Assembly (NCBI RefSeq): GCF_022539315.1
Contig: NC_066343.1
Span: 48,473,705-48,537,704, forward strand
Length of the DNA: 64,000 nt
Source: Serinus canaria
Taxonomy: Eukaryota; Chordata; Aves; Passeriformes; Fringillidae
Direction: 5' to 3'
The notes under the pieces were generated by a model that did no database searches, was not told where the DNA came from, and was given only the letters and a program-made list of their open reading frames with translations. Shown in pieces: positions 1 to 13,700 of this stretch (position 1 is the stretch's first letter; each line of letters begins with the position of its first letter). The translations under genes and the position numbers were made by a program.

Positions 1-1063
1 TCTAACTTGAAATGTAAAAAATATAGTCAAGTTATTGTATTTCACATCCTATTGTTTTATTTAGAATTTCCTTAGCTGCAAGTCAAATTTTGGAAAGCTA
101 ATAAATTACAGGAATGGCTTCACCGTTTCCCTTCCTCCCTCTCTGGCAACTCCTAAAGTTGTTTTTCTGATGTATCAGTTCAAGATAACCATTTATGTTA
201 TAAAGGGCTTAGGAAAGACTTCCAAGCTTTTTTCTCACCCCCCCAATTATTGTCTGTTTTGCTTCAAAGGGAAATAAAATCTTATTTAAAAAAAAAAAAC
301 ACTTTATTTTTTCAAATAATGTCTGGCAGATTGCAATAAGAACAAAGTACAGTAAAAAAATTACACGGTCTGCAAAAGTTAACAAGACAGCAATCAAATA
401 ACAAACCTCTGTCCAAGTCCTTTTTAGGTCCAATATATATTCTTCATACTACAGAGGTAATGCCCACTTTACCTTAGTGGGATCAGATAAAGTTTGTGAA
501 ACCATTTTAACACTGGTTTAGTCACTGGTATCTGCTCTCTTTATATAGCAGCTTTTGACACAGTTTTACATTCCTCCAGAAACATAAGGGATAGTCTGAA
601 GTCAAATATAAATTTCTTCCCTTGTGTCAGGAGTTCAGCATTAACTTCCACAGGTTTGCCTGGAATCTACCAGAGGCCTTTCAAGGGTAAATATATACAA
701 CCTGGTAGAAACTTTTTTGCATCTGTCAATCCATCCCATACAGCATTACTGGCACTTTAAAAAGGGAGCAGATGCAGAAAACTTAAAACTTATGACAGTG
801 GAACTTAATATAATTTTCATTCTCAAAGCCTACAGCTATTTTTCCTACTTCTAATAACTAATTGTGAGCCACATGTATAGCATGCCAAACAAACCTAAAA
901 AAAAAGTACGTGATAAGTCAAAAGCTGCCATGGAGGTTTCTCCTCCCATGCCCATCTTTGCAAAAGAGGCTAAAATAAGTCAGTATAGGCTGTGATCTCT
1001 TCTACAGTATTTTAACATTAGGGAAAATAAAAGACAGATGTTTTAATCTTCCTTTGAAACTGC

Positions 1064-1210
1064 AACCCTGAGATGAGCTCAGCTGGTTAAAGCATAGTGC
1101 TAATAATGCCAAGGTCACGGGTTTCATCCCTGTATAGGCCATTCACTTAAGAGTTGGGCTCAGTAATCCTTCTGGGTCCTTTCCAACTCAGACTATTTTG
1201 TGATCTGTGA
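1064..1210 (+). mobile_element. tRNA-Ile-derived SINE, TguSINE1-like
   Basis: The head, GAGCTCAGCTGGTTAAAGC, resembles a tRNA A-box region, and GGTTTCATCC is a B-box variant. The tail, TCCTTTCCAACTCAGACTAT followed by TGTGATCTGTGA, is of CR1 type. This head and tail combination is the known zebra finch SINE. It lies downstream of RCL1. Confidence 0.82.
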
Positions 1211-1627
1211 ATTTAGTAAATATAAACAGGAGTGGAGCAGTTGACAAATTCTACACACACACAATGTATAAACAAAGAATTGCTGTCATACCTTTAATTT
1301 TCATGCCAATATTACCTCTGCAATTACCTCAATAATCTAATATTTCCGTTGCGATCATTTGTTTCGCAATGCAAAGCCTGTTTTTGTTTATCCTCTCTAA
1401 CTAAACCTTTCAGAAAAAGCTACGAGTGAAAGCAGTAAATACATAAAACCAGAGCACTCACCTCATTAAGGACTGAGAGTACAGTGACATGAGGCACTTG
1501 TGTCCCATTCAGTGGAATACAGTGCAGAGTCCCAAGTCAGTTGAGACTCCAGAGAGCCACTCCAAGCAGCACAGAATACTGGCATTGCATTTATAAATAG
1601 CACAGATCTAAACAGTCTGAAGTCAGC

Positions 1628-1633
1628 TTTATT
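1628..1633 (-). other. RCL1: Candidate RCL1 polyadenylation signal
   Basis: AATAAA on the minus strand lies about 140 nt after the RCL1 stop and is followed by a TG-containing stretch. Another hexamer at 1724-1719 is closer to the stop, and one at 308-303, followed by GTG and a run of T, would give a UTR of about 1.5 kb. Transcript ends are needed to choose. Confidence 0.35.
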
Positions 1634-1771
1634 GTTTACATGCAGTGAGCTTGGGTAACCCCGCAGTGGAATCATCACAGGTCTCCCTGTGCCCGAGTAA
1701 GTACAGAGACAGGTAGGGTTTATTAGATCTTTGCAGCGTTTTCTGTCTTTCACAGAGTCTGTAGATGTTTT

Positions 1772-4700
1772 TTATCTTATAGTTTTACTGAGGTTGCAAA
1801 ATCCAATGCCAACACAGGTCATTAAGACTTTCTCCCCGCCCATGTGCTCTTCCTCAGCGGTCTTTGTTTCAATTTTAAACATGATCTGGAAGAAGCTTCT
1901 GAGGTGTCGCAGAAACTCAATTCTGAATGAGAGAAAACAATACTATTTAAGAAACAAAACAGAAAGTCCGATAGCATTATGTACTAACACAGATTCCAGC
2001 AATGAGCATGGTGAATTAAATAAGTAAATATTGCTTAGTACAGAGAAACAGGGCTACATGCTCCAAACACTGTTCTCACTTGTATTGTAGAAGTAGCTAG
2101 TGACCTCTCCTGAAACCTCTGCACTCTCTGTAGAAGCAGAGAGAGGAATGGCTGGTAATACAGCAAGACAAAATGGTGAAGGAAGAAGTAAGAAAGGAGA
2201 GAAATATAGCTAGGCAAGTTATTTATCCCTGATCCTGACTCTTCATCAGGGCCGTATGAACCCCATACCAACTTGTGATTCTCCTTTCTCCTGCTCAATG
2301 TTTAAAGCAGAAATAAAGCATAAACAGGCATGGCCAAAAGATTGGGTGCATACTTTAGGAGAGATCCCAAAGCATGTGTTTGATTTCTGACCGATCACTG
2401 ACTTCTCCACTTCTCAGTTAAATGTTTCATTAGGATTACATTCAGACTCAGAATTCTTCCCGTTTTCACATTTTCAGGGAAAAAAAAAAATCCCTTCATC
2501 ATTTCAGTCAGAAAGGCAACAAGAAACTGAACAATCACACTGATCCTAAACAAAACACTGACTGGAGAGTGAGTAACACGAAAAGCTATAAAAAAACCAA
2601 AAAACCAATAAACATCCAAGAAAACATTTTTACTGGCTTCTCCGAAAGAGGGAACATGCAATTCCACCAAAAGACTACAAAAGAAAATTTGTAATTGCTT
2701 CTGACAGAAATTTGGACCCTTCCAGTCATGGTCACAAGCAAGTTTGCATTGAAATCTTGAACAAAGATTTAATCTCCTCCAGCAACTGGTATGTACCTTT
2801 CTTAGTTGAAAGAAATGGAATGTGGGCATCCCGCTCACACATTGGCTTGTCTGCTCTACATGCTGAAAGCATAATTGCAAGCTAATCACACATACATCAT
2901 TACAACAAATCAAGAGTAAGTATACACAAAATGGGAAGAAGGAGAACAAAAGCCTAAGCTTGTCCCCAGTGTGGGATCATGAGGCCTCTGAAAGCCTCTT
3001 GGCAGCTCCTATTCATAGCAATTGTGAAGGAGTACAAGGAAAATTGCAGGAGCAAAATTGCTTTATACACTTCAGCTGGGCATGCTGCTGTTCCTGCACT
3101 CAGATATATGCATTGGAGAGGAGGAAAATGGCAGGAGCTGGAAAAAGAGAGGCTGTGTCACCTATACTGTGTGTGCTTGGGATGATCTTACTTACCTCTG
3201 GGGCAATCTGCTAAATACCTCTGCAGGGTGAATGTGGGAACATTGCTCCCAATGTTAGGTATCCTTTCTCCTGCACCTTCCCGGACTGATGACTTGCCTC
3301 AGCACAGACACCAGCTTTCTCATCTCTCAAATGAACTAACAGTTGAAAGGAAGAACTGAAAAGCACCTTTTCTTCCGCACCTCCCCAGCTGCAAGGTTTC
3401 TGGCTGCAGCTATAGTAGGCAAATGGCCATATGCTGGCACAAATGCTTCAGTAAAGCTGACAGACAACAAGCTCTGTATCTGCCTTCTCCTTAGCTGGGT
3501 CCTTTCACAGGCTCTGGCAGTGTGACAAGAAAGCAGCCAAGCCCAAAACAGGAGAAGTGGCATGCTGTACTGCAAGGAGGCACAGAATAAACTGTAAAAA
3601 TTACAGAGGCCATGTGGAGCCAGAGACTCAGGGAAAAATCCTAAAAGGTGATAAGGAAACTGCAACATGTTGGTGGGATCAGCTCAGCCCATACCTCTCT
3701 TTGCATAGCTGGGCTACCCTGCATGTCTGCCTCTCTTCCCTTTTGAATAAAGGCAGAATGAGAAAAATATCAGCCCCTATGTACATGGGAAAGGCTCTCT
3801 GGGGCGTGAGCAAGGGGAAGGCTGCCTGGGGACACCAGGGGAGAACACAGAAGCAGCAAAAGGCCAGCTTTGTCATGTAACAGTAGAAGCACAAGTGGTA
3901 CAAGCCCAGAAAATAGAAGAGAAGGAGGCAGGAAAATAGGGGTTCATGACAGAAAGCAGGTTTGCATTAGCTCTGAGGTTGGTCTGGGTCACGGGTGGGC
4001 ACCTCAAATAATAGCATAGGGTGTGCCAACCACACAGGCACAGGCTGGAGGACTGAGGGAGGGGGTGAAGGTACAAAGAAGGTTTATTTGGCTGAAAATT
4101 TACACTCTGTGTTCAGGCAAGAACAAGGCAGCAGCTGAACAGAGCTGCTCCTTAGGACAGCTGCGTGAGCCACACTGGAGGCCTTGCAGCCAAAACCAAC
4201 AAGAGTAAAAGGCCTGTTTATCTAAGTGCTGTCTTTTCTCCAAAGCTTGCTAAGAATTACTAAGAAGCACACAGGAACTTCACATATTGGGCAAAGCAAC
4301 CAACTAACAGACCAGTGTGAGAGAAGCTGTGCACCAGCAGTGCATTCTTGGTCCAGTTGCACTGGGGCTCTGCCTGCCAGCAGTGGCAGCCCCAGCACTG
4401 CTCTCCGGAGTCCTGCCACAGACCTTCCCAGGAGACAGACTGAGGAGCTGGGGGTGGGCATCCCCACTCAGGGGAGCAACTGCAAGTGTCAGCTTGGCTG
4501 GGCAGAGGCACCCTAACCCCACCTCTTAAAGCCCCTAAACCCTTGCAAAGCCATGGATTGGGGCACTCAGGCTTTTGGGGCACAACAGGCTTTCCTGTTG
4601 CTGCCCTTCACATACCCCTGGCTCATGCTGCTCCACCTGCATGCAGACAGGTCTGTCCTGCCAGACTGACCTCTGTGATTTAGTGGGATGGCCAGCACCC

Positions 4701-7700
4701 TGCATTTCATTTTAAGCTCAGCTTGACAGAAAGGCACTTACTTCTGTGAAATACAGATATTAGGAAAGGGGTACTGCAGAGCAGCTGCTGGCTGTGCAGA
4801 CTGTTAGCTGCATTGCCACTCAGGACAGCCCTGCTCATGGTCTTGCCTGCATTTCCACTCCCCATTGTTAGTTGAGGCAATGGATGTCTCCTGTAAAAAG
4901 AAGTTGTTTCCTCATTCTAAAGGACACTTTCCAAAGCATTTTGTCCCCATGTGATGCTCTCAGCAGCCAGCTGAACTGTCACATTCATGGACAGGGAAGC
5001 CAACAACATAGCTTTTAAATAAGTTCAGATTCTATAGGGTGAAAGTATTAAACATAGATGTCACAGCTCTGAAAGAAAAGAAGGGACAAGGACATGGAAC
5101 ATGACAATACTGCAATTTACTTCATAAGCTTCTGTATCCAATGAGTTGCTTGGGAGCCAAATTTACCAGTCCTTTATAAACAGCCCTAGTAGAGGGCATA
5201 AAAAGCCCTAGTTGTTGAATGCATAAAAAGCTGCATTCTATCTGAACAGATCCTCATAGGACTGATGAGTCACAGATTCTCACAGAATCATAGATTTTAC
5301 AATGTGCTGCTTCAGTATATGTACTCCTGACCTTTATCCCTGCTGCATACACCTAGCTTGGAAGAAGTGACAACCCAAAAACTTGAACTCAGCCTGATTA
5401 CAAAACAAACTAGGGCATTTGCTTGGTTTTCACAGAACAAAAAATGGGTAAAAGATTAAAAAATACTCACAACGACAAGTGATTGGATTGTCTCATACGC
5501 TTAACTGTGCAGTTCAAACACTAGTATCTACTCTTTTGAAGCCTTCCACATGAATACTTACTTCATAGGGGATTACTTCCCCTTTGTGCAATGGGACACT
5601 TCCCTGTCTTCCCCTCAAAATCTGATGAATGTTGTTTCCAAGGTATCAGGAGTTGAGAAGAGCAGTTAGGTAATTTTTAGCTCTCATGTGATGGCACCAC
5701 CATTCTTCAGTTATCACAGTACTGTACCTTTCACGTATACAGCACCGGTACCATGATAACCGAAAAAGGACAGTTCATACTCTTATTTTTTGATGCCATG
5801 GCCAGATAAACAAACCTCCCTTCATTTGACTAAAGAATAACTGCTCAGTCTCTACAAATAACTGTGATCTAATAAATCCCTTGCAAGTCTGAAAAACTAA
5901 GTTTTTGATAAATTGTTTTGATAAATTGTTTTGATAAATTTGTTTTGATAAATTTTTTTTTTGATAACTTGTTTCCCTAACCAGTTTCTCCTAGAACTCA
6001 ATTAGGCCACTGCTGTGAAAGATAATAAAAGGTGTTTTTATAAATACATTAAAAACTAGAGGAAGGCCATGGAAAACCTCCATGCTTCACTGGATGTGGA
6101 AGGGAACATTGTCACCAAGGAAGAGGAAAAGGCTGAGGTCCTCAATGCCTTCTTTGCCTCAGTCTTTAACAGTAAGACTCATCCTCAGGGCAACCAGCCC
6201 TCTAGCTGGGGTACAGAGAGCAGAATAGATTTTCTGTAATACATGATGAAGTACTGAGCCACTTAGACACTCAGAATTCTATGGGATTGGATGGAATTCA
6301 TTCAAAGGTACTGAGGGAGCTGGCAGAAGCACTCACCAAGAAAATCTCCATCATGTAGCATCAGTCCTGGCTAACTGAGCAGGTCCCAGAGGACTGGAAG
6401 TTAGTCAGTGCGATGCTCATACCAGCAGGGTCAGAAGGAGGACCCAGGGAACTACAGTAACAGCCCATGGCTCGGATGGGTACCCTCTTCACGAGGTAAA
6501 AAACCATTTGTATGGCTGGGCCCAGAGATTGGTGGTGCATGGAGGTACATCCAGCTGGTGGCCTGTGACCAGTGGTGCTCCCCAGGGCTCAGCACTAGAG
6601 CCAGTTCTGTTTACCATCCTCATCAGTGATGTGGATGAGGGGACTGAGTGACCCTCAGTCAGTTTGCAGATGACACCAAGCTGGTAGGGAGTGCTGGAGG
6701 GCAGGAGGGCTCTGCAGAGGGATCTGGACAGGCTGGATCATGGACCAAGGCCAGTGGTGTGAGGTCCAACAAGTCCCAGTGCTGGGTCCTGCCCTTGGGT
6801 CACAGCAACCCCAGGCAGTGCCACAGGCTGGGGCAGAGTGGCTGCAAAGCTGCCCACAGGAAAAGGAGCTGGGGGTGCTGGTGACAGCAGCTGAACATGA
6901 GCCAGCAGTGCCCAGGTGGCCAAGAAGGCCAATGGCATCCTGGCCTGTACCAGCAACAGTGTGGCCAGCAGGAGCAGGGCAGGGATTGTCCCCCTGTACT
7001 CAGCACTGGTGAGTCCACACCTTGAATCGTGTGCTCAGTTCTGGGCCCCTTGTTCCAAGACAGATGTGGAGGTGCTGGAGCATGTCCAGAGAAGGGCAAG
7101 AAAGCTGGTGAAGGAGCACAAGTCCTGTGAGGAACACCTGAGGGAGCTTGGGGTGTTTAGCCCGGAGAAAAGGGGAGACCTTATTCTCTCTACAACTGCC
7201 TGAAAGGAGGCTGTAGACAGGTGAGGATTTGGTCTCTTCTCCCAGGCAACAAGTGACAGGATTAGAAGAAATGGCCTCAAGCTGCACCAGTGTAGGTTCA
7301 GGTTAGACATCAGGAAGTTTTTTCACTTCAAGGGCTATTAAGAATTGAAATGGGCCACCCATGGTGGTGGTAGAGTCACAATCTGTGGAAGTGTTAAAGA
7401 AACAACCAGATCTAGTACTACGGTCTAGTTGAGAAATAGTGTTCAATCAAAGCTGGACTTGATCTTAGACGTCTTTTCCAACCCTGATGATTCTGTGATT
7501 CTGTAACCTGTGTTTACAACTAGCAATATAAGAAAATAATTTCTTTTCTATCCCCTGAACAACTACCAGCTACAGACAAAGCTTTAGTAAAAACTGAGAC
7601 TGAAGGACCAGACAGGATTCTGCTGCCGAATAAAACCTTAAAATAGCACATAGCTCCATGAATTGAAGTCTTAACCTGTTTCATAGGAAGAATCCCAGCT

Positions 7701-10700
7701 TTACAGCTTGGCTAGCCATTTGAAATATGACATTTAATGACACAGCTAGAGAGAGATCACCAGGGAAAACATAGTAGTGTACACTAGGCAACAAAAAGCC
7801 AACTGATGTACACATACATTCCACGTCAAGAACCATCAATAAACCCTGTCTCTGCAATTCTCAGAAACAGGAATAATATAGAACAGTAAGGGACTCATCT
7901 AACATGTAGAAACAAACCCTAGGCAACTTCCACCACTTGTCTCATTTGAAGTCAGGTACAAGTTGTTCTATTTGTTACCATAGGCAAAGTCTCCCATATA
8001 TAAAAATAGCTGTGCAATAAAACTAGTGAATTAAAACAAGACTGTGTAATTGAACTGAAAAAACAACTTACGTGTAGGGAGACAGAGGTCCCAACAGGAC
8101 TTTGGAAACATCCCGCTGTCCAAGGGTCATAAGGAGCAGAGCAAGGCTCTGATTTGTTGAATCTACACAGCCGCCCTGCAAACCAAAATGTTTTAATAAT
8201 TAATCTCTGTACAAACCAGAAATTGGGATGGGAGGAAAATAACAAAGCCAAAAGATACACCTAAAAGGGTGAAATACCACTCCCAATTTTTAAGGGCCAA
8301 GAACATAAAAATCTAGAGTTTTTTAACAATGAAAAATTAATTTCACATGGCAGGCTAGGAAAAGAACAGAACTAAAACAAAACCCATTAGAGGGTCTCAT
8401 TAAATATCCCTCCTAATCTGTTTTAACACCTCAGAATGTAAACACTGAACAATTTCTTTGCAGTAAATTGAAAAGAGGTATTAGTTCTAGTTGACATGCA
8501 TCTGAAGATCCATGAATTCCAGCACTTTATGATAATAGTAACATTTGGACAAATAGTTCAGTGTTAGCAGGTGCAAAACAGCAAGTTAAAAGTTACTTAG
8601 CACTTATCCACAAAAACCTTTGCTGCCAACTTTGCGAGTTTACACTTGTAAAACATTTCCCCTCTATCATTAAAACAGAAGATGTTTTTATTCCTAGTGA
8701 AAGAGCCATACATAAAATTAAGTAGAACCATACACACACTCCTGTAAATATTTGACTGTAGTAAGTCATATGCAAGGTAAATTGTTCTGTATGGGGAAAG
8801 TGTTTACTGTGATGCAAACATGAATTAGAACTGGAAGGCTAGAATTAGAAATAAGAATTGTTTACAAAGCTGGAATGTAAATTTAAAGGGATACTTTCAG
8901 TCAAGGCTGCTGTAGAGACCAGCCAGCCACATGAAATCTGTGAACAGTTTTCTGCTGCATCAGACTTAATGCTAAGTCCTCAGAATAGGCTCTCTTGAAA
9001 CCAAAACCTTACCTTTTAAAAACCAAATTCTCTAGTGAGGTAAACTGACAGTTGACAAGGAAGGTAACCTATCATAATTTCAAGACATAATTTTCTCCCT
9101 TGCCTTCATCCAAGAAGGCAAGGGAGAAAATATATTTTGGACTACATAGATTAAGAGAATCAGTCAATGAGACAACGTTAGCAATTTTACTCAGTGAGAG
9201 GCAGAAAGGGAGAGCCTTTCTAAGGGGGGATACTGAAGACCTTATTTTCAAGATGGCCTTGCTTCTTTGTGACAAGCTGCAGCTCCATTCTTTTGAAAAA
9301 AAGTCTGTGCATTACATCCAATGAACTACAGCACAGCAAAATAAGTACCTCTATTACATTCACTAGCATGACCCAACTCCTAAAACATGTTCTTACAGCA
9401 GTACTTGCCCTCTTAACTGTGTGAACTTGTCATACCAAAATGAAGTTCACATACTCAACCTAATGCCACCAATAGGACTGATAAAAATTTTGCTTTATCT
9501 TGAGTGAACAGGGTACTTGCACAATTTGCTGGTGCAATCTAAAGCCACAGATCTCACCAGCTGCATTTGCCAATGAGAAACACATACCAAAGCAGATAAG
9601 AGTTTGGTAAGGACTATTCCTGACTTTCTGTAGTTGTAGTTTGGTTAGTAATTCAAAATGCTTCTCCTTACTTGGATGAAAACTTCACCTTTTCTGAGCT
9701 TGTTTTGTTTCTCTACAGCTGAAAACATTGTAAGGTATCTACTTTTATAACCAAATTTATACAAAAGCTTCAATCAGCATGAGACGACCACGTCCTAAGA
9801 AACAAAACACAATGCAACCATCATGTCCTAACTGCTTCCATAAGCTCCCTACAACACTGCTGCAGTGAGTCAGTCATGCCCAGTACTGCTGTGCAGCAGC
9901 AATCTGTTACACACGTTTGTGGCAGTGTCCCCTTGAGCCACTCCACCATCTCCTCAGGAATTCTCAGTAGACACTGACCTTGATTAATGGCTCCTGGGCA
10001 GTTAAGCTCCTTTTTAGCTTACCAGAAACAGTCCACTCCTAGGAAGTTCTGCCTAACAAAATGCTGTTTTCTTATGGACAGTCTTGGAACATTATTTTTG
10101 TTTAAATCACAGCCCAGCTAGAACAATATTCTTATTACTGCACCTTTTGACAAAAATTCCAGTAACAACTGACCCAGACTGTGGCCAGAATGGAGAATGA
10201 CAGAAGGCTAAAGCCAAGCATCTCACAACCCTACTGGCAGCAGTACTAAGTGAGGGTCTTTTAGGCTCTCCAAGGCCACAGAAGGCTGCACCAGCACCTC
10301 CCTTGAAGTGGTACACCTCTTGAAGCTCAACAACCCTCAAGTCTTCAGTACTTGGAGAACAATCACCAAAAGCTGTTGACAGGGCCTGCGCTGATACACT
10401 CAACCCTCAAAGCTTAACCCTTCAAGTGTTTACAGGTACAAAGCCATCTGACATATTTTACTGAACTTGAGGGGAATTTTTAACCTTTTTATATACATCT
10501 TGATGTCTATCTGTGGGCATGTATGAATAGATTTAAATATACTACAGCAAGCATAGTATGAATGCTGCCATCTCTTAATTTTTCAACTAAGTTGCTACTG
10601 AGCTTATAGAAAATCTTACTGAATCATTTTGTAAATGTTAGTCACAGAATCACAGAATGATTAAGATTGGAAGGGACCATAGCAGGTCAGCTGGTACAGT

Positions 10701-13700
10701 CTCCCTGCTCAAGCAGGATTGCCCTGGAGTACATGGCACGGGATTGCATCCAGACTGTCCTTGAGTATCTCCAGTGCGTGAGACTCCACAATCTCTGAGC
10801 AACCTGTTCCAGTGTGCAATCACCTGCACCGTAGAGGATATGTAAAAATATCTTCCTCACATCCAGGTGGAACTTCCTGTGCAGCAGTTTCTGTCTGTTG
10901 CCTATTGCCCTAATGCCTGGCATCACCAAGAGGAGCTTGGATCCATCTTCCTGACACCCTCCCTTCAGATGTATCGACAGGGTCCCCACTCAGTCACCTC
11001 TTCTCAACATCAAACAGGTGCAGCTCACTTGGCTTTTCCTCTTAAGAGAGATGCTCCAGTCCTTTAATCATCTTTGTCATCTCCTCTAGACTTGCTCCAG
11101 GACCACCATGTCTCTCTTGTCCTGAGAACTGAACACATTCCATATGTAGGCTGAGTAGAGGAGCAGGATTAACTCCTTCAATCTGTTGTCAGTGTTCTTC
11201 CTAATGCACCCCAGGGTATTATTGGCCCTCTTGGCCACCAGGACACACTGCTGGCTCCTGGAAAATGTGTTGTCCCTTGGATACAGACAGCTATTCCCCA
11301 GTGGTCATTCCCAGGCTCTCCTAGTGCCCAGGGTTATTCTTCCCCACATACAGGACCCTGCATTCACCTTTGCTGAGTTCCAGGAGATTCTTCTCTGACA
11401 ATCTCTCCACCGTGTCGAGGCCCTTCTGAAGGGTTGCACGGCCCTCTGGGGTATCGGTCACTGATCCCAGCTTTGTGTCATGACTGAACTCACCGAGAAG
11501 ACATTTGTGAGTTTGTTCAAGTTATTGGTGAAGTTAAACAATACGGGACCAGCACTGAACTCTGGGGACACCACCAGTGGCAGACCTCCAGACAGACTGC
11601 AATACTGATTACAACCCCCTGGGATCTCCCATTCAGCTGGTTCTTAATCCACCTCACTGTACACTCATCTAATCCACACTTCCTGAGTTTCCCGATGAGG
11701 ATGTTGTGACAGACAGTTTTGAAAGCCTTGCTGAAGTCAAGGTAGACAATATCCACTGCTTTTCCCTCACCCATTCTTCTAGTTGTTTCATTATAGAAGA
11801 GATGGAGGTCAGTCAAGTATGATTTATCTTTAATGAATCCATGCTCACTACTCCTGTTCACTTTCTTGTCCTCCATGTGGATAGAAATGGCCACCAGAAT
11901 CACTTTTACAAGGATTGATGTGAGGCTGACTGTCTGGTAGCTTCCTGGGTCCTTCTTTCCCTTCTTATGCCTAGTGTGATGTTTGCTTCCTTCCAGCCCT
12001 CAGGCATTTCTCCTGATCACCATAGCATCTCAAAGATGGTTGTAAATTGCTCACCTTGGTGTCTGTCAGCTCTCTCAGCACTTCTGGGTGCATCCCATCA
12101 GGGCCCATGGACTTGTGGATGCCAGGTTTGCCTGACTCCAACTCAGTCCTCCTTGGGCAAGGGAAAGTCTTCATTAAGCCCTCCTTGTCCCCAGTCTCCT
12201 GGGGCAGAGATCCCTGAGAGCTGGTCTTGTCAGTGATGGCCGATGCAAAGGCAGCACTCACTAACTCTGCCTCCTCTGTTAACAGGGTCCCACTTCCATT
12301 TAGTATCAGGCCTACATTATCCTTTTTCCTTTTGTTACAGATGTATTTGAAAAATCCTTTCTTGCTTTCCTTGACATTCTTTGCCAGACTTAATTTCAGG
12401 TGGAGGACCTTGGCTTCCCCTGTCTCTTTTCTACATACTCTGACAACCTCTCTATATTAATTCCAAGTAACATGACCCTGCTACCAGTTCCTGTGTGTTT
12501 CCTGCTTACCCTTGATAATGAGAAGAGTTCTTTATTTATCCATCAGATCTCTTCCCCTTTGCCCAATTTCTTGCACATTTGGAAGCATTGTTCCTGAGCC
12601 TGGAGGAAGTGATCCTTGGACCCCTCAGAGTCTCTTGGACCATGTGGGGCTTGTTCTCATGGCATTCTCCCTGCAGATCTCCCTGCAGAAGCTAAAGTTA
12701 GCTCTCCTGAAGTCTGTGGTTGTGGTTGGTGACTGTCCTGCGTTCTCCTCGTCTGGAACTGAATTCCCCACTCTCATGGTCACACCTCCAGCCAGGCCTT
12801 CCCTGTTTGTTAGTATCAGCTGAGCAGCACACCATTGCCTGGGGGATCCTCCACTACCTGTGTCAGGAAATTGTCATCCGTGCTTTCCAGGAATCTCCTG
12901 GGCTGTTCGTGTTTCACTGTGCTGGTTCAGCAGATGTCAAGGGAGTCAAGTCCCCCAGAAGAACCAGGGCCTGTGACTTTGGGGCTGCTCCATGCTGCCT
13001 GTAGATGGCCTCACTTTCTCCTCCTGGTCAGGCAGCAAACACCCACAACAGCAATAGTCTGCTGTTTTATCCTGACCCATAAGCTCATCATCCTCACCAA
13101 GACAGAGCTCAACACTGTCAGGGCTGTCTCTCCTGAGAGGGTGTAGCCCCTCATGCCAACATTCCAGTCACATGAACTATCCCACCATGTCTCTGTCTCG
13201 GCAATAAGATCAAAGCCCTGTGACTGCATGCAGGTCTTCAGATCATCTTGTTTCTTCCCACACTGTGTGCACTGGTGCACACGCACCTTATAGAAGTATT
13301 TGATTGTGTCAGCATTCCAGCAGTCAATGATTAAATGCTGCTATGTTCTTTAGACAAATTGTTGATCAAATCTGAGGCTACATTTAGCAAGGGATACACT
13401 TCTGTGACCCAAAGGGAGGACCTCCCTTACCCCTTTTGCAGCCTTATCCTTTTCCATCCTTACCCTTTTGGCATGCCTGTTCTCTGCATAAATCATTGTA
13501 GATTCACTCTAACCCAATTTTTCTTTGCGTGCTTCGTCTATGTAATAAGCAATAGCAAACCTTGCCATCAAACTTTGTGGCACGTCAACAAATTTATACA
13601 AAAAATAAACTTGCTTTTGACAATTCTTTTGCCAGTGATTTAAGTGATCTAAACCACTCATTTGCAACACCATTCCTACAAAGGCAGTTCCCAGACAGTG

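Larger units (their letters stand above)
1..1771. other. RCL1 3' UTR and downstream flank
   Basis: This AT-rich sequence follows the RCL1 stop codon. It holds several minus-strand AATAAA hexamers (1724-1719, 1633-1628, 308-303, 61-56) and one SINE at 1064-1210. A T-rich run follows the 308-303 hexamer on the minus strand. No further coding exon is supported. Confidence 0.5.
1923..8071 (-). other. RCL1: RCL1 intron 8
   Basis: This 6.1 kb intron carries miR-101-2, the TTTTGATAA array and a CR1 copy. The stretch at 3500-4700 is more GC-rich than its surroundings and I cannot assign it. The rest appears as single-copy AT-rich DNA. Confidence 0.85.

Noticed and set aside
1064..1140. A functional tRNA-Ile gene
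   Set aside because: The anticodon arm and acceptor stem do not close, and the sequence continues directly into a CR1-like tail, so it is a SINE.
2395..2949. A 184-codon minus-strand frame in RCL1 intron 8
   Set aside because: Phe-rich and low-complexity translation with no domain, and no splice sites joining it to RCL1 in frame.
5272..5300. CACAGAATCATAGATTTTAC as another CR1 3' end
   Set aside because: Only the tail-like motif is present and neighbouring sequence does not continue as CR1, so it may be chance.
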